Of a DNA stretch of 64,000 nucleotides, positions 22,654 to 33,199 are shown piece after piece. The stretch lies in contig OW240913.1 of NCBI GenBank assembly GCA_933207985.1, positions 261,418,439 to 261,482,438 on the forward strand. The letters run 5' to 3'. The DNA comes from Pelobates cultripes (lineage: Eukaryota; Chordata; Amphibia; Anura; Pelobatidae). The notes under the pieces are model-generated. The model was not told the DNA's origin, made no database searches, and saw only the letters and a program-made list of their open reading frames with translations. Position 1 is the first letter of the stretch; each line of letters opens with the position of its first letter. The position numbers and the translations under genes were made by a program.

Positions 22654-24359
22654 GAAGAGTGAGAGGGGGACGGTACAGGGGGGAGGTCACGAGGGAGAGG
22701 AGAAAGGTCAAAAGTGGTTCACTACTTTCTAGATACATGTATACAAGTGGCACTAAAATGAGTGCTTGCTATTAGACGACACAATTCTCATCGAGAGTCT
22801 CCCCTACGGGATGGGTCAGACCTGCAAATGCTACACCAATAGCCCCTCCCAGAGTACAGGTGGTGGCAGAATTCCACATTCCCTGTCTTAGATAGCTACA
22901 CCCCCCATTATAAGCATCATTAACGTCGGTGATAAGCACCTCTACATTTCCGTACAACATGGTTCTCCCGGGCACTTGGCTAGGGAGATACAGGCTGGGA
23001 GTGTACATTTGTGGGCCCTTTTGGCACAATCAGCTGTCCCCCTGTGCGGCTGCTTGCCCCCTCTGGCAGGTCCGATGACCGTGGCTTGCGAGGCCTGGCC
23101 ATGGGGGGCGACCATACGAACGGGGGAACATTAAACTCTGACAGTGGGGCGGTTTTTTTGGGTGCCCCCGGCAGGGAGAAAATGATGTGGTGCTGGCACA
23201 TAATAGAGTATTACCTGTCTCCCCAATGTACGATTGCGCCATATGATCCCGGAGAGGGACAATTGTAATGAGATACAGGGGATTTTTATTCACGTGGCAG
23301 AGAAAACTCAAAGCGATATACGGCTCGTAATGAACGTACTTAGTTTGATCTGCCTGCACCATTATTATTAGCTTGTCTGATACTTACGATATGGCATCCC
23401 TGGATGCATCCTTACGCATAGTTTAGTACAATCCCCCACTCCATAACACCCGATCAACCTCGGGGGTCATGAACAAACTGCTGAACGTAAGAATTGGCTC
23501 TTTACGGGCACGAGGGCGGTATGGGTCTGGGGGGGCCTGTAGATGGGAGATAGACAGACAGAAGCGGGATTGAGGGGTCAGAGGGAGAGGGGGGGAGGGA
23601 GGATGAGGGAGAAAGGGACAACGGGGAGAAAAAAAAAAAAAAGCAAAAATAATGAAAAATAACAATGTTGTCAAATGGCAAAATATTAACCAAGGACCAA
23701 ATGCATTGTATGTTACGTATTAATAGAGCTGAACCTACTAGCCTGTAACACGTTTATTAAAATGTGATCTGTAAATAGTTTCATTAGAATTTAGTGCTTC
23801 CTTTGTCCCAGTGGTGTAACAGCGGAGTGGAGGGAAATAAACGTGGGTTGGCGACCCCGATAGCACAGGGCCTTGAGCCCAGACAGTTTGATTTACTCAC
23901 TGGGCCCAGGCAGGGCGGAGTATTTTTGCGAGGGCTCCGCGATCAGCATCAGAACACATGGGGGGCGGGAAAGATACCCCCAATAGACTGGGTGGCGCGG
24001 CTCCCTTAGCGGTTATTATAGAGGTCCAAGCGAAATACACACGGCGCCTATGCGGAGGAGCGCTAGATCCCATCGTTTCCTCCCAACGTTGACCGTGGCT
24101 GGAATGAGGGATGATGTCCCCCACAAAAATCTGGCGAATGGTAAGACCAGATTTTCTGTTCATCGGACTGAGTCCGGATGTAGTTCTTATTATTCTATAT
24201 CTTTTTCACTTTCTACCTTTTCTTCCCTACTCTTTACCTTTATCCTGAGGGGTGGTGGATGCGGGGGGCAAGCAGTGGTCCTCTTTCAGGGATCTATTGG
24301 GGTACAGGCAGTGCCCTCGGTCTTGAGAAACACATATAGCACCATAACGGCTCCGCCCG
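21873..24359 (+). other. Long inter-ORF spacer of the L1
   Basis: 2487 bases with no convincing gene. It contains a purine-rich tract with an uninterrupted run of 70 A (22581-22650), a second G/A-rich tract at about 23560-23645 ending in about 14 A, and a pyrimidine-rich stretch just before 24240. In mammalian L1 the two ORFs are tens of bases apart, so this length is unusual. Small open frames here lack a domain and I do not call them. Confidence 0.75.
22581..22650 (+). repeat. A70 homopolymer within the L1 spacer
   Basis: Seventy consecutive A flanked by G/A-rich sequence on both sides (caaaggg before, ggggaagag after). The flanks suggest slippage expansion in a purine tract rather than an RNA tail. 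Confidence 0.9.
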
Positions 24360-27300
24360 ATGGAGATTAAGATAATTTCCCTGAATACAAAGGGCCTCAA
24401 CACTCCAAAGAAGCGTCGACTCCTGTTTCGAGAATTAAAGAGGATGAGAGCGGACATTGCTTTTGTTCAAGAAACCCACCTACCTAAACAGGCCGTTTTT
24501 CGGTTGAGGGACCACACATACGCTGTTTCGTATGAGGCTAGGTCCCACTGTAAACGTAACGGGGTGGCAATTCTCATTAGAGGCAGTTGCCCCTTCCGGG
24601 AGACACATCACGAAGCAGACCCGGACGGTCGGTACATTATTGTTTCAGGCATCTTACACTCACATCCCATCCATCTGATTAATATATACGCACCAAATCA
24701 GCCTGACACAAGGTTCTGGGAAGGGCTACGAGGGAAAATCTCGGGGATGACCCACGGAATGATATTCTTAGGCGGCGACTTCAATGCGGTCCCGTGTCCA
24801 GCGGCAGACAGGAGCTCACGGAGGGGAACTCCTAGATCACAGGGTAGGGGCGGCCAGGATCGCCTTCTTAAAGACTTCATGTCTGAGACCAGACTGGTAG
24901 ATATATGGCGAGCACACCATCCGGGGGATAAGGACTACTCCTTTTATTCAGCTCCTCACGGAACGTATTCCAGGATAGATCTATTTTTAACCAACGCTGC
25001 GGGAATGTCCCGAACGGTAGGGTCACAGGTGGGTAATATATCTTGGTCGGATCACGCGGATATCTCCATCACATTAGGCAACCTATGCGTAGCTTCACCA
25101 TGGACATGGAATTTGAACACGTCCCTGCTTCGTGACCCGAAAATCCTGGAACAAACTAGGAAAGAAATAACAGATTACTTTGAGATCAACACCACGCCCG
25201 ACGTGAACGCGAGCACGGTATGGGCGGCCCACAAAGCGGTCATCAGGGGGACCCTAATTAAACTGGCCACTAGGAGAAAGAAAACGAAGTACCAGAAACT
25301 GGAATTTCTACTAGGAAGACTGAGATCCCTAGAACAAAAACACCAAACTGAGCCAACAGAGGGCAATCTCAGACAATTGGAGGCGATCAGACGTGACACC
25401 CGAACCTTACTACTTGATGATACGGCGAGATCTATGACCTGGTCCAAAAGGACCTTTTTCGAAAAGGCAAACAAGATGGACACCCTCCTGGCCAGGACGC
25501 TTCGCCCGAGGCAGGGGAGGTCCCACATAACTGCACTTAAACACCCTGACGGCATGACGAGGACAAACCCAGTGGAGATAGCAAAGATATTCGAAGATTT
25601 CTACCGACGGCTGTATAATCACACCCCAGATGGGAGTCCCTTAGGGGAGCACGAGGAGGAGTATATAAGGCAATATCTGGACAGGTTAGGAATGAAAAAA
25701 TTGAATGAGGAGATGGCAAACACTTTAGCGGCACCTATCTCAGAAGAGGAAATAGATAAAGCTATATCGAGCCTGAAAGGCAACAAAGCACCAGGTCCAG
25801 ATGGTTTCGATGGCACATACTATAAAACATTCAGGGAAGAACTCACGCCTCAATTGACCCGTCTTTTTGACGATCTCCGGCAGGGTGGTCAATTAGCCCA
25901 TGATATGTCACTGGCGACCATGGTACTGTTGCCCAAACCTGGAAAGGATCCACTTTACCCCGAGAACTACAGACCTATCTCGCTGATCAATCATGATCTT
26001 AAGATCTTAGCAAAAATTCAAGCAGATAGATTAAATCCGCTTTTGCACTCTATAATTCATGCAGACCAAGTGGGTTTTATTCAAGGTCGGCAATTGTTCG
26101 AAAACACAAGAAGGAACATCGACTTGATTTGGAAACAAGTGACCTCAGAGACCCCTACATTAGTGGTATCCATAGATGCAGAGAAAGCTTTCGATAGGGT
26201 CAGGTGGCAATTCCTCTTTCCAGTTTTAAAGAGTTTGGGCCTCCCAGATGAATTCCTCACAATAACAAGAGCAATGTACCACAACGTTAGAGCACAGGTG
26301 CAGATATCGGGAGCTCCGCTACATCCTTTCAATTTGTACAATGGAACAAGACAGGGTTGCCCACTATCTCCCCTTCTTTTTGTCTTAGCGCTCGAGCCCC
26401 TACTTCAAGCGATACGCCAACATCCGAACATTGCAGGGGTAAGGGTGGGAGACAAAGAGTTTAAGGTGTCGGCTTACGCAGACGATGTCCTATTGACCAT
26501 TACAACCCCTCATGAATCAATGATGGCGATACAGGATGTAATAACGGAATTCGGTATGGTATCAGGTTATAAAGCAAACATTCAGAAGTCCAGTGCCCTC
26601 CCGATCTATATACCACAAGACGTCATAGCTAGATTGCAGGAGACCCACCAAATAAGAATGGAAAGGGATTCGCTGAAGTATTTAGGGATAAATCTGACAG
26701 CGGACCCCGTACGTCTATATTCTGCTAACTATGCTCCGCTGCTCAGGGAACTGACGGGAGACCTCGACAAGTGGACAGATAAACCTATTTCCTGGATGGG
26801 CAGGATTAACTCGGTAAAGATGAACATTCTTCCACGTATATTGTTTCTTTTCCAGGCTCTGCCCATCCGGGTCACAAAGACACAACTGATTCCCCTGCAA
26901 AGATCTATAGGAGATTTTATTTGGCAGAATAAGAGACACAGAATCTCTAAACAGATCTTATACAGACGAAAGGATAGGGGGGGTCTGGGCCTCCCAAATC
27001 TTTACTTCTACTATCTGGCGGCCCAATTGACGCAGATCGCCATGTGGCACTCCACGCCAGATGAGAGAAGGTGGGTAGACATCGAATCTATGATGGTGGG
27101 CGTAGATGTGCCGCAGTTTACAATATGGGTTCCCAAAGAACACAGACCGATGATACGGGTCACGTCCCCGGCAATCCTAAACTCGATTTGGATATGGGAC
27201 AAATGTACCACCAAATATGGGCTGGCGTCATCCCCCTCTCCCTTGACCCCGATCCTCCGCAATAGAGAATTCCCTCCCGGCATGGCCCCCAGAAATTTCC

Positions 27301-28166
27301 GCAATATAGAAAGAACGGGTCTACAACGGCTACATCAGCTATATCAAAACGGGGAGCTTATACAATTTGCAGACTTACAATCGGGTAACCATCTAACCCC
27401 CGCGGACTTCTTCAGGTTTGTCCAAATTCGGGACTTCGCGAAACAACAACATATTAAAACTGCTGCCCTGGGGAAACCCACCTTCTATGAGAAGCTATGC
27501 TCCGACGGGGTTTCCCCCAAGGGGATGATCACGTTAATATATGCACATCTCAGTGAAGAAAATAGAGAATGGGGAAGTTTGTCTTATACGGCCCAATGGG
27601 AGACCGACCTCGGGGAGGTTCTAGAGGGGGTAGAGTGGCAGGAAATATGGGAAGCGAACGCAAAAGTCTCAATATGTGTCACCCTCCAGGAGCAGTCTTG
27701 GAAAACTATGTTTCGGTGGTACACTACTCCAATCAAATTACATAAAATGCACAAACTGGAGACGGATGATTGCTGGAGGGGATGCGGGATCCGAGGATCA
27801 TACATCCACATGTGGTGGGAATGCCCGAAGCTGCGGGTTTTTTGGGGATCTGTGGAGGATTTGGTGAGACAAACTTTCGATCGGCCCCTAAAACTTGATC
27901 CGTGGATCTACTTGCTGAATAGATCGGTAGACGGGTGGACGAAGAGGGAACAGACACTAGTACATAAGATCACCTTGTGTGCACGTCGCGCGATAGCGTT
28001 AGCGTGGCTCACTCCTGAGGGCCCAGAATTCTCAGGGGTTATCTCTAGAATCAAAGAGTGTAGAATCATGGACGATCTAACTGCAAGGGTGAGAGGGAAT
28101 ACTACGACATTCCATAAAACATGGGAACCATGGGACAATAGCATACTGGGTTCGAACGAAGATTGA
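24360..28166 (+). CDS. L1 ORF2p: AP endonuclease and reverse transcriptase (1268 aa)
   Basis: Target-primed reverse transcription enzyme. Endonuclease at about residues 1-240: SLNTKGLN (Asn9), QETH (Glu38), NIYAPN (Tyr110), GGDFN (Asp140, Asn142), YSRID (Asp207) and SDH (Asp231, His232) are all present. RT at about 460-790: NKAPGPDGF, PENYRPISLI, DQVGFIQGRQ, SIDAEKAFDR, NGTRQGCPLSPLLF and SAYADDVLLT with Y706-A-D-D709. A C-terminal Cys-rich motif C1138-x3-C-x7-H-x4-C1155 matches the L1 C-domain. No interruption was seen, so the protein could be active. The ATG at 24360 directly follows ctccgcccg and is placed where the endonuclease fold must begin. Confidence 0.95.
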   Translation: MEIKIISLNTKGLNTPKKRRLLFRELKRMRADIAFVQETHLPKQAVFRLRDHTYAVSYEARSHCKRNGVAILIRGSCPFRETHHEADPDGRYIIVSGILHSHPIHLINIYAPNQPDTRFWEGLRGKISGMTHGMIFLGGDFNAVPCPAADRSSRRGTPRSQGRGGQDRLLKDFMSETRLVDIWRAHHPGDKDYSFYSAPHGTYSRIDLFLTNAAGMSRTVGSQVGNISWSDHADISITLGNLCVASPWTWNLNTSLLRDPKILEQTRKEITDYFEINTTPDVNASTVWAAHKAVIRGTLIKLATRRKKTKYQKLEFLLGRLRSLEQKHQTEPTEGNLRQLEAIRRDTRTLLLDDTARSMTWSKRTFFEKANKMDTLLARTLRPRQGRSHITALKHPDGMTRTNPVEIAKIFEDFYRRLYNHTPDGSPLGEHEEEYIRQYLDRLGMKKLNEEMANTLAAPISEEEIDKAISSLKGNKAPGPDGFDGTYYKTFREELTPQLTRLFDDLRQGGQLAHDMSLATMVLLPKPGKDPLYPENYRPISLINHDLKILAKIQADRLNPLLHSIIHADQVGFIQGRQLFENTRRNIDLIWKQVTSETPTLVVSIDAEKAFDRVRWQFLFPVLKSLGLPDEFLTITRAMYHNVRAQVQISGAPLHPFNLYNGTRQGCPLSPLLFVLALEPLLQAIRQHPNIAGVRVGDKEFKVSAYADDVLLTITTPHESMMAIQDVITEFGMVSGYKANIQKSSALPIYIPQDVIARLQETHQIRMERDSLKYLGINLTADPVRLYSANYAPLLRELTGDLDKWTDKPISWMGRINSVKMNILPRILFLFQALPIRVTKTQLIPLQRSIGDFIWQNKRHRISKQILYRRKDRGGLGLPNLYFYYLAAQLTQIAMWHSTPDERRWVDIESMMVGVDVPQFTIWVPKEHRPMIRVTSPAILNSIWIWDKCTTKYGLASSPSPLTPILRNREFPPGMAPRNFRNIERTGLQRLHQLYQNGELIQFADLQSGNHLTPADFFRFVQIRDFAKQQHIKTAALGKPTFYEKLCSDGVSPKGMITLIYAHLSEENREWGSLSYTAQWETDLGEVLEGVEWQEIWEANAKVSICVTLQEQSWKTMFRWYTTPIKLHKMHKLETDDCWRGCGIRGSYIHMWWECPKLRVFWGSVEDLVRQTFDRPLKLDPWIYLLNRSVDGWTKREQTLVHKITLCARRAIALAWLTPEGPEFSGVISRIKECRIMDDLTARVRGNTTTFHKTWEPWDNSILGSNED

Positions 28167-29001
28167 GAGCCTCACACAAGTGGGAATGAACTCATGATAT
28201 CCACATCCTTATGTAAAGTGACACGTCTGTTAATGCCACAACTGAACTGCCCCCCCCCCCCCATCCGCCCTCCCTCCACCTCCTTCTTTGCTATTTCCTT
28301 TTTCTTGGGTTTTCTATCCTATCCTTTTCCTCTCCTTTTCTAATTATTCTTAATTCTTTGTTTTCCGTTTCTTTATTCAAGCAGGATCATACGGTCAGAG
28401 GACTGAAGCAGCTAAAGTACTGAAGGGATAAACGTACATAAAGGCTAATCGTTTTCCCTATCGGTCTGCCCTAGGTTAAAATAACTTACCCTAATGGACT
28501 GGGGGCCCCAAGGTTTTTTCTGGCAGAAAGCGCATGCAAGGTCCAGGTCGAGTATTACCTATCTACAAGCTATGTAATTCCTTGTGGCCCCCTTGTGAGC
28601 CTAAATATGTATATTATACCTGTGATGTTTATAGTGTTTTGTAAAACCTTCCGTAGCCGTCAGGTACCAAGGTTTTCTTAATTCGAGGAAAGGGCTAAGG
28701 TTATATTAGGGGATGTACGCCATGTTCTCAAAACTTATATCCAAATTGGCTTCTGCGTAAGCCCCAAAGTTACATGCATTCCTGTTGAGTATATTGTGCA
28801 AACTCAAAGTTTTATAAAAATAGAAAAATCCCTTGGCAGGTAGCCAAATTAGCTTATAGGCTCCATAATTTACTGTCTATGCATTATATTAGCACATGTA
28901 TAAATACAATTGAACTTGCTTACTGTTTATCAGGCTTTTGCACAAGCCGTCACGTTAATGTTACCTGACTACCATTGCCAAGATGAAAAAATAAAGAATT
29001 A
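28167..29001 (+). other. L1 3' UTR
   Basis: 835 bases with a C run at about 28248-28260 and a pyrimidine-rich stretch to 28380, ending in an A-rich tail. No polypurine tract of mammalian type was found on the sense strand. Confidence 0.7.
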
Positions 29002-29385
29002 AAAAAAAGTCAAAATGAGCTGGCATGGAAACCAACGCAGAACACACAATAAAAGGCATGCAAACGACAAAGCTCAGCTCCCTACCTTTCCACAGCTTGA
29101 GAAATGCACCAAAAAGTCCCAAAACAACTGCAAACAATTTCCAGAATGGCTCCAAAACTCGATGCAAAAGCCGTTCCAACACCTCCACACTCAATGCCAC
29201 GTGCTACCCACAGGCTCCAGCATGCATGAAGTGGTGCTATAAACCTCTCAGGTGCAATGCATCCTGGGGAAACTTGCTTTGTATTGCGAAAAAAAATTGT
29301 AAACAGAGGCATTATTTTCAATGGATTTTCATTTGTAAACCAAAAATTATGTTAACAGAGTTGTTTGTAAACCGAGGTCCCACTG
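29002..29385. mobile_element. TIR element (13142 family), right part, with right L1 duplication
   Basis: Resumes with aaaaaaagtcaa (the duplicated target, 29002-29013) and 'aatgagctggcatggaaacc', then follows the 13142 copy to 'aaccgaggtcccactg' and a flanking TA at 29386-29387. Confidence 0.85.
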
Positions 29386-29387
29386 TA

Positions 29388-30199
29388 TAGTTACCTGGGA
29401 GGCCAATGGATAAATCTTTTACTCCAAGACATACACACCTAGACACTCCCTTAACCGTCCCCAAAACAGCAAGACACTTCTATAAACACTATTTCACACA
29501 TATGTGATATACTCTCCTTACCAGCTATGTTCTTGATAGAGGCTCCTTCCCTGCGTTGTGTGCACCAGCCAACCTCATCAGTAATATATCGGCCTACAGC
29601 TGTAGAAAGCAGGACCTTAACCTTAGCTGGAACACTCAGTAAACACTGCTAGCCAGCCAGCTTTCTCAGACACATTAAAAAGGCTCCGGACACATCCCTG
29701 ATAAAAGACAGAGCCACCAGTTTTTCAGTGTAAAGAGAGTGGCCAAACCTCTGATATTCCTCTCTATTACAAGACTATCCGCAATCATTATTCTAGGGCC
29801 AATCAGAGGACAGAACAGGAAGGTGGCTGAAGCAAGGGACAAAAGGTTATATAAAATCATCTCCGCTCCTATAGCAAATATATAATTTCCCACTGTGATA
29901 AATTATATATTTACTGTCTTAGGAGCACTGACCCTTCCCATGGTAAGTACTAAATAGTTTTAGTACAATTTGACAACTTTCTTAGGCCCCACCATGTGTC
30001 CATGGATGCATATCCTGAGGAAAATCTAGATTGCTCTATAGAGCTGAGGAAGGGCCATCCTGGACCACGCACAATCTGAGAGCTTCAGCTGAGCACTCTC
30101 TGCCAATGTCCTATTTTATTCTTTATTTCTTCTGCAAGACTAGATGTTCTGATGCTTGGTGGATCCAGGGAAATGGTAAAACCATACTTAAACAGTTGG
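29388..30199. other. ZUP1 intron, unassigned
   Basis: No exon or repeat recognised; open frames have no domain. A MITE-like fragment reading 'gaaccataaccactacagtg' to 'gtgttcctttaag' lies just after, at about 30200-30297. Confidence 0.4.
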
Positions 30200-30481
30200 A
30201 CTATTTACCATGGGACAGCACAGGGCACTCCTGGAACCATAACCACTACAGTGGGCTGTAGTGATTGTGATGCTGGCAGTGTTCCTTTAAGGTTAACTGG
30301 AAATGGCAAAACATAATTGGCCTTTGATATATATTTTAGTACTTATAATAAAAGTGAGAATGTGTCATAGCTACTTTTATTACAAATTATTCGAATTCAA
30401 AGTTTTATAAAAGAAAATGTGCATATTTTAAATAAACATTCTGTTTGATAAATTAATACAATTTGTTTTTCTCCCTATAAG

Positions 30482-30529
30482 GTTCGACTGCAAATGACCA
30501 AAGCTTTCAGGGCTGAGAAAATCCCATAA
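30482..30529 (+). CDS. ZUP1: ZUP1 (ZUFSP) terminal coding exon
   Basis: Encodes VRLQMTKAFRAEKIP and a TAA stop (30527-30529). The acceptor is 'ccctataag' at 30481. Joined in phase 0 to the exon ending at 11313, this gives GVLSAEEKA-VRLQMTKAFRAEKIP. It matches the human C-terminus, which ends FTAEKIP as I recall it, so this is the true last exon. Only 15 residues are encoded here, 19.2 kb from the previous exon. Confidence 0.92.
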   Translation, partial: VRLQMTKAFRAEKIP

Positions 30530-30546
30530 GAATCACGTTTACCTGT

Positions 30547-30552
30547 AATAAA
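30547..30552 (+). terminator. Candidate ZUP1 polyadenylation signal
   Basis: AATAAA 18 bases after the ZUP1 stop codon (gtaataaaatgcc). A very short 3' UTR would result; other A/T-rich hexamers follow, so the used site is not certain. Confidence 0.4.
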
Positions 30553-30578
30553 ATGCCTTTTAATGTATATATCGTGTA

Positions 30579-30581
<3 letters not shown>

Positions 30582-30632
<51 letters not shown>
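30582..30632. repeat. (TG)n(TA)n microsatellite
   Basis: tgtgtgtgtg followed by about 20 TA units. Confidence 0.9.
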
Positions 30633-30635
<3 letters not shown>

Positions 30636-31110
30636 GGTACACTGTCATTTAAATAAATATTTGTATGTTTTCTATTTCTGTGAGTATCTTATTTTTTCCT
30701 CTGACCTGAAATATACTGGTTGCCATGTATAGTATGTATGTGTGTGTGTATATATAATGCACGATTTGCCCATTCGATTAATGGAAAGATCATGTTTTAG
30801 AATTGCATACTGGATAGATGGTGACATCTCCCATGAATGAACAGGAATGAAAGTGCAGTGATTCGCTTTTGTATCTTGTGTTTGTATATAATTTGTGGTT
30901 GGGGACCAAAGTTGACTATAGACTAAAAACAAATATTGAAAATGCCTTTAGGGTGCATATTGGTTTTGGGATGCCGAAATCAAAAAACGAGTAGTAGGGA
31001 CCACCTACTAAAATAATTAATTATAGGGAGTGATTCCTGATGCTTGGAGGTATCAATTATAATATTATAGAGTATTTGTGAAATGTGTATTGTGGGGTTT
31101 CAGATATAAC

Positions 31111-31592
31111 TTAAAGGACCACTATAGTGCCAGGAAAACACTCGTTTTTCTGGCACTATAGTGCCCTGAGGGTGCCCCCACCCTCAGGGTCCCCCTCCCA
31201 CCCGGCTCTGGGGAGAGGAAGGGGTTAAAATCTTACCTTTCTCCAGCGCCAGGTGGGGAGCTTTCCTCCTCCTCTCCTTCTTCCTAGCGACGTCATCGGC
31301 TGATTGCGCATTCGCGGCAGGAGCCGCACGCGCATTCAGCCAGTTAATAGGAAAGCATTTACAATGCTTTCCTATGGACGCTGGCATCTTCTCACTGAGA
31401 ATCAATGAGACAGCCACTAGAGGCTTTAGGGGCTGGATTAACCCTCAGTGTAAACTTAGCAGTTTCTCTGAAACTGATATGTTTATTAAAAAAATAAAAT
31501 AAATAAAAATAAAAGGTTAATCCTAGCTGGACCAGGCACCCAGACCACTTCATTAAGCTGAAGTGGTATGGGTGCCTGTACTGGTCCTTTAA
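31111..31592. mobile_element. TTAA-flanked MITE, family 2
   Basis: Ends are TTAAAGGACCACTATAGTGC and 'ggtgcctgtactggtccttt' followed by AA (TTAA at 31589-31592). It is in the opposite orientation to the copy at 4402. The hairpin block 'ccagaccacttcattaagct' and 'gaagtggtatgggtgcc' is near the right end. Confidence 0.75.
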
Positions 31593-31619
31593 ACATTTTT
31601 ATCTCCTGTTCTATAAATT

Positions 31620-31870
31620 TTACATACATAAGGCTCCTGCAGGGACTAGGAAGATATTAACAGAGCAGGAGATCAAACAGTCTTAATTAAAAAGAATTTG
31701 CAATAAAGGAAGTGGAAACAGATGACTGTTTACTGGAAGTGTTTAGGAAGGGAGGTATATAAGCACAGTAATTTAACTCCTAAATGGCAGATAATTGATC
31801 CATGAGACTGCAAGGGTGTGATCTATATACCAAAACTGCTTCATTAAAACTGCTTTTAACATCTGGTGTC
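31620..31870. mobile_element. Family 3 MITE fragment
   Basis: Matches part of 10471-11020: 'aggctcctgcaggga', 'caataaaggaagt', 'ggaagtgtttaggaag', and 'tgatctatataccaaaactg' towards its end. Termini are missing. Confidence 0.5.
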
Positions 31871-32217
31871 AGTAAAAATGCCTTTGTTCCAGTCAATTGG
31901 GGATCTCTTGCCTGTTGTATATATTCCTTCTAATGAGCATGTTAGGACGCAGTGGCTTGTACTGATTATATATACAGTATGTGACAACAGTGAAAAAAAT
32001 TACACTCTGCTACAATTTAAAGTAGCAAGTGTACAGCCTGTATAAGAGTGTAAATTTTCAGTCCCCCCAAAATAACTCCATGTGGCAAACTTCCCTTTTT
32101 ACCTGAGTTTGCCACGAGCTCCTGGAGGAGCCTGCTTGCCAGCCTCCTGCCCACAGACTATGTGCCCTGCAGGAAAATCTGTAAAAAGACTACCGAACTT
32201 GACCGAATGTTAGCACT

Positions 32218-32640
32218 GATTTCCCTGGAACTGTTTTGGGCATGAGGCCATGCTTGTGGTCAGTCAAAACTATGACTTCCAGGAAATTCCTGTACCCCTG
32301 AACCGATCTGGGTGTTTTTTGGATATGTTGTTCAGATCTGGGCTATCCAGGTTTTGTGTGTTTTAAGGTACTTTGGGGGGTTTCATAAAATTGTATGTTT
32401 TTTTTTTCTGTGCTTGGAGATAATTAGGTTAGATTAGTACAGTTCCTGATTCAATTATCTCCCAAGCACAGAGGAGGGATTCTATTGTTTGTGTATGGGA
32501 GTGTCTCTCTGTATGACTGTTTTTATCGGTTGTTCACTTTATGTCCCTGTGCCCAACCTGGGTGTCGCCCTTGTTGGGAAACTTGCATAAAAGGCCAGTG
32601 TGCCTCCATTAAAAGCGTTTCCAGCTTACACTCCAAAATT
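32218..32640 (+). repeat. LTR-like dispersed repeat, copy 2
   Basis: Partner of 404-1270 in the same orientation. It shares 'ctggaactgttttgggca', 'tttttggatatgttgttcag', 'cccttgttgggaaacttgca' and 'taaaaggccagtgtgcctcc'. A TATA-like cataaaagg sits near the end. No internal region lies beside it. Confidence 0.45.
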
Positions 32641-33199
32641 TACACTGTTATACAGGATGTACTTACTACTTTACATTGTTGCAGAGTGCAATTGATTCAG
32701 TGTTGTCACCTGAAAAGATATAAAATATATTTACAAAAATGTGAGATTGTGTGTGTGTGTGTGTGTGTGTATAATCCTATCCCCTTTTGAGGGGCCTTTT
32801 TTTTCCTAAAGCAACATAAGTAGATCCAACCACATTCAAAAGACCTCTAATAAGAGGTCTAACACCATACACAGCCTGGAATATTAAGCATAAAAGGAAA
32901 CACAAAAGAAAATAATGGATTACATACCAAAAGTACAGTGAGGGAAAAAGGTACTTGATCAAAGGATTGATCAGTCTATAAGTTTAATGATGGTGTATTT
33001 TAACAGTGAGAGACAGAATAACAACAACAACAAAATCCAGAAAAACATGTCAAAAAAGTTATAAATTGATTTGCATGTCGATCAGTGAAATAAGTATTTG
33101 ACCCCTTCGACTTAGTACTTGGTGGCAAAACCCTTGTTGGCAATCACAGAGGTCAAACGTTTCTTGTAGTTGGTCACCAGGTTTGCACACATCTCAGGA

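Larger units (their letters stand above)
20786..29001 (+). mobile_element. Full-length L1-type LINE with both ORFs open
   Basis: The element starts ggggcgtggtctgacc directly after the duplication and ends in an A-rich tail (gatgaaaaaataaagaatt) before the second copy. Layout: 121-base 5' UTR, ORF1 (20907-21872), a 2487-base spacer, ORF2 (24360-28166), and an 835-base 3' UTR with a run of about 13 C. It lies in sense in the last intron of ZUP1. Open ORFs and a perfect 12-base duplication indicate recent insertion. Clade assignment (L1) rests on the ORF1 type (coiled coil plus RRM) and the AP-type endonuclease/RT of ORF2. Confidence 0.92.

Noticed and set aside
22511..22753. Poly-Lys and poly-Phe open frames
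   Set aside because: Homopolymer A70 artefact.
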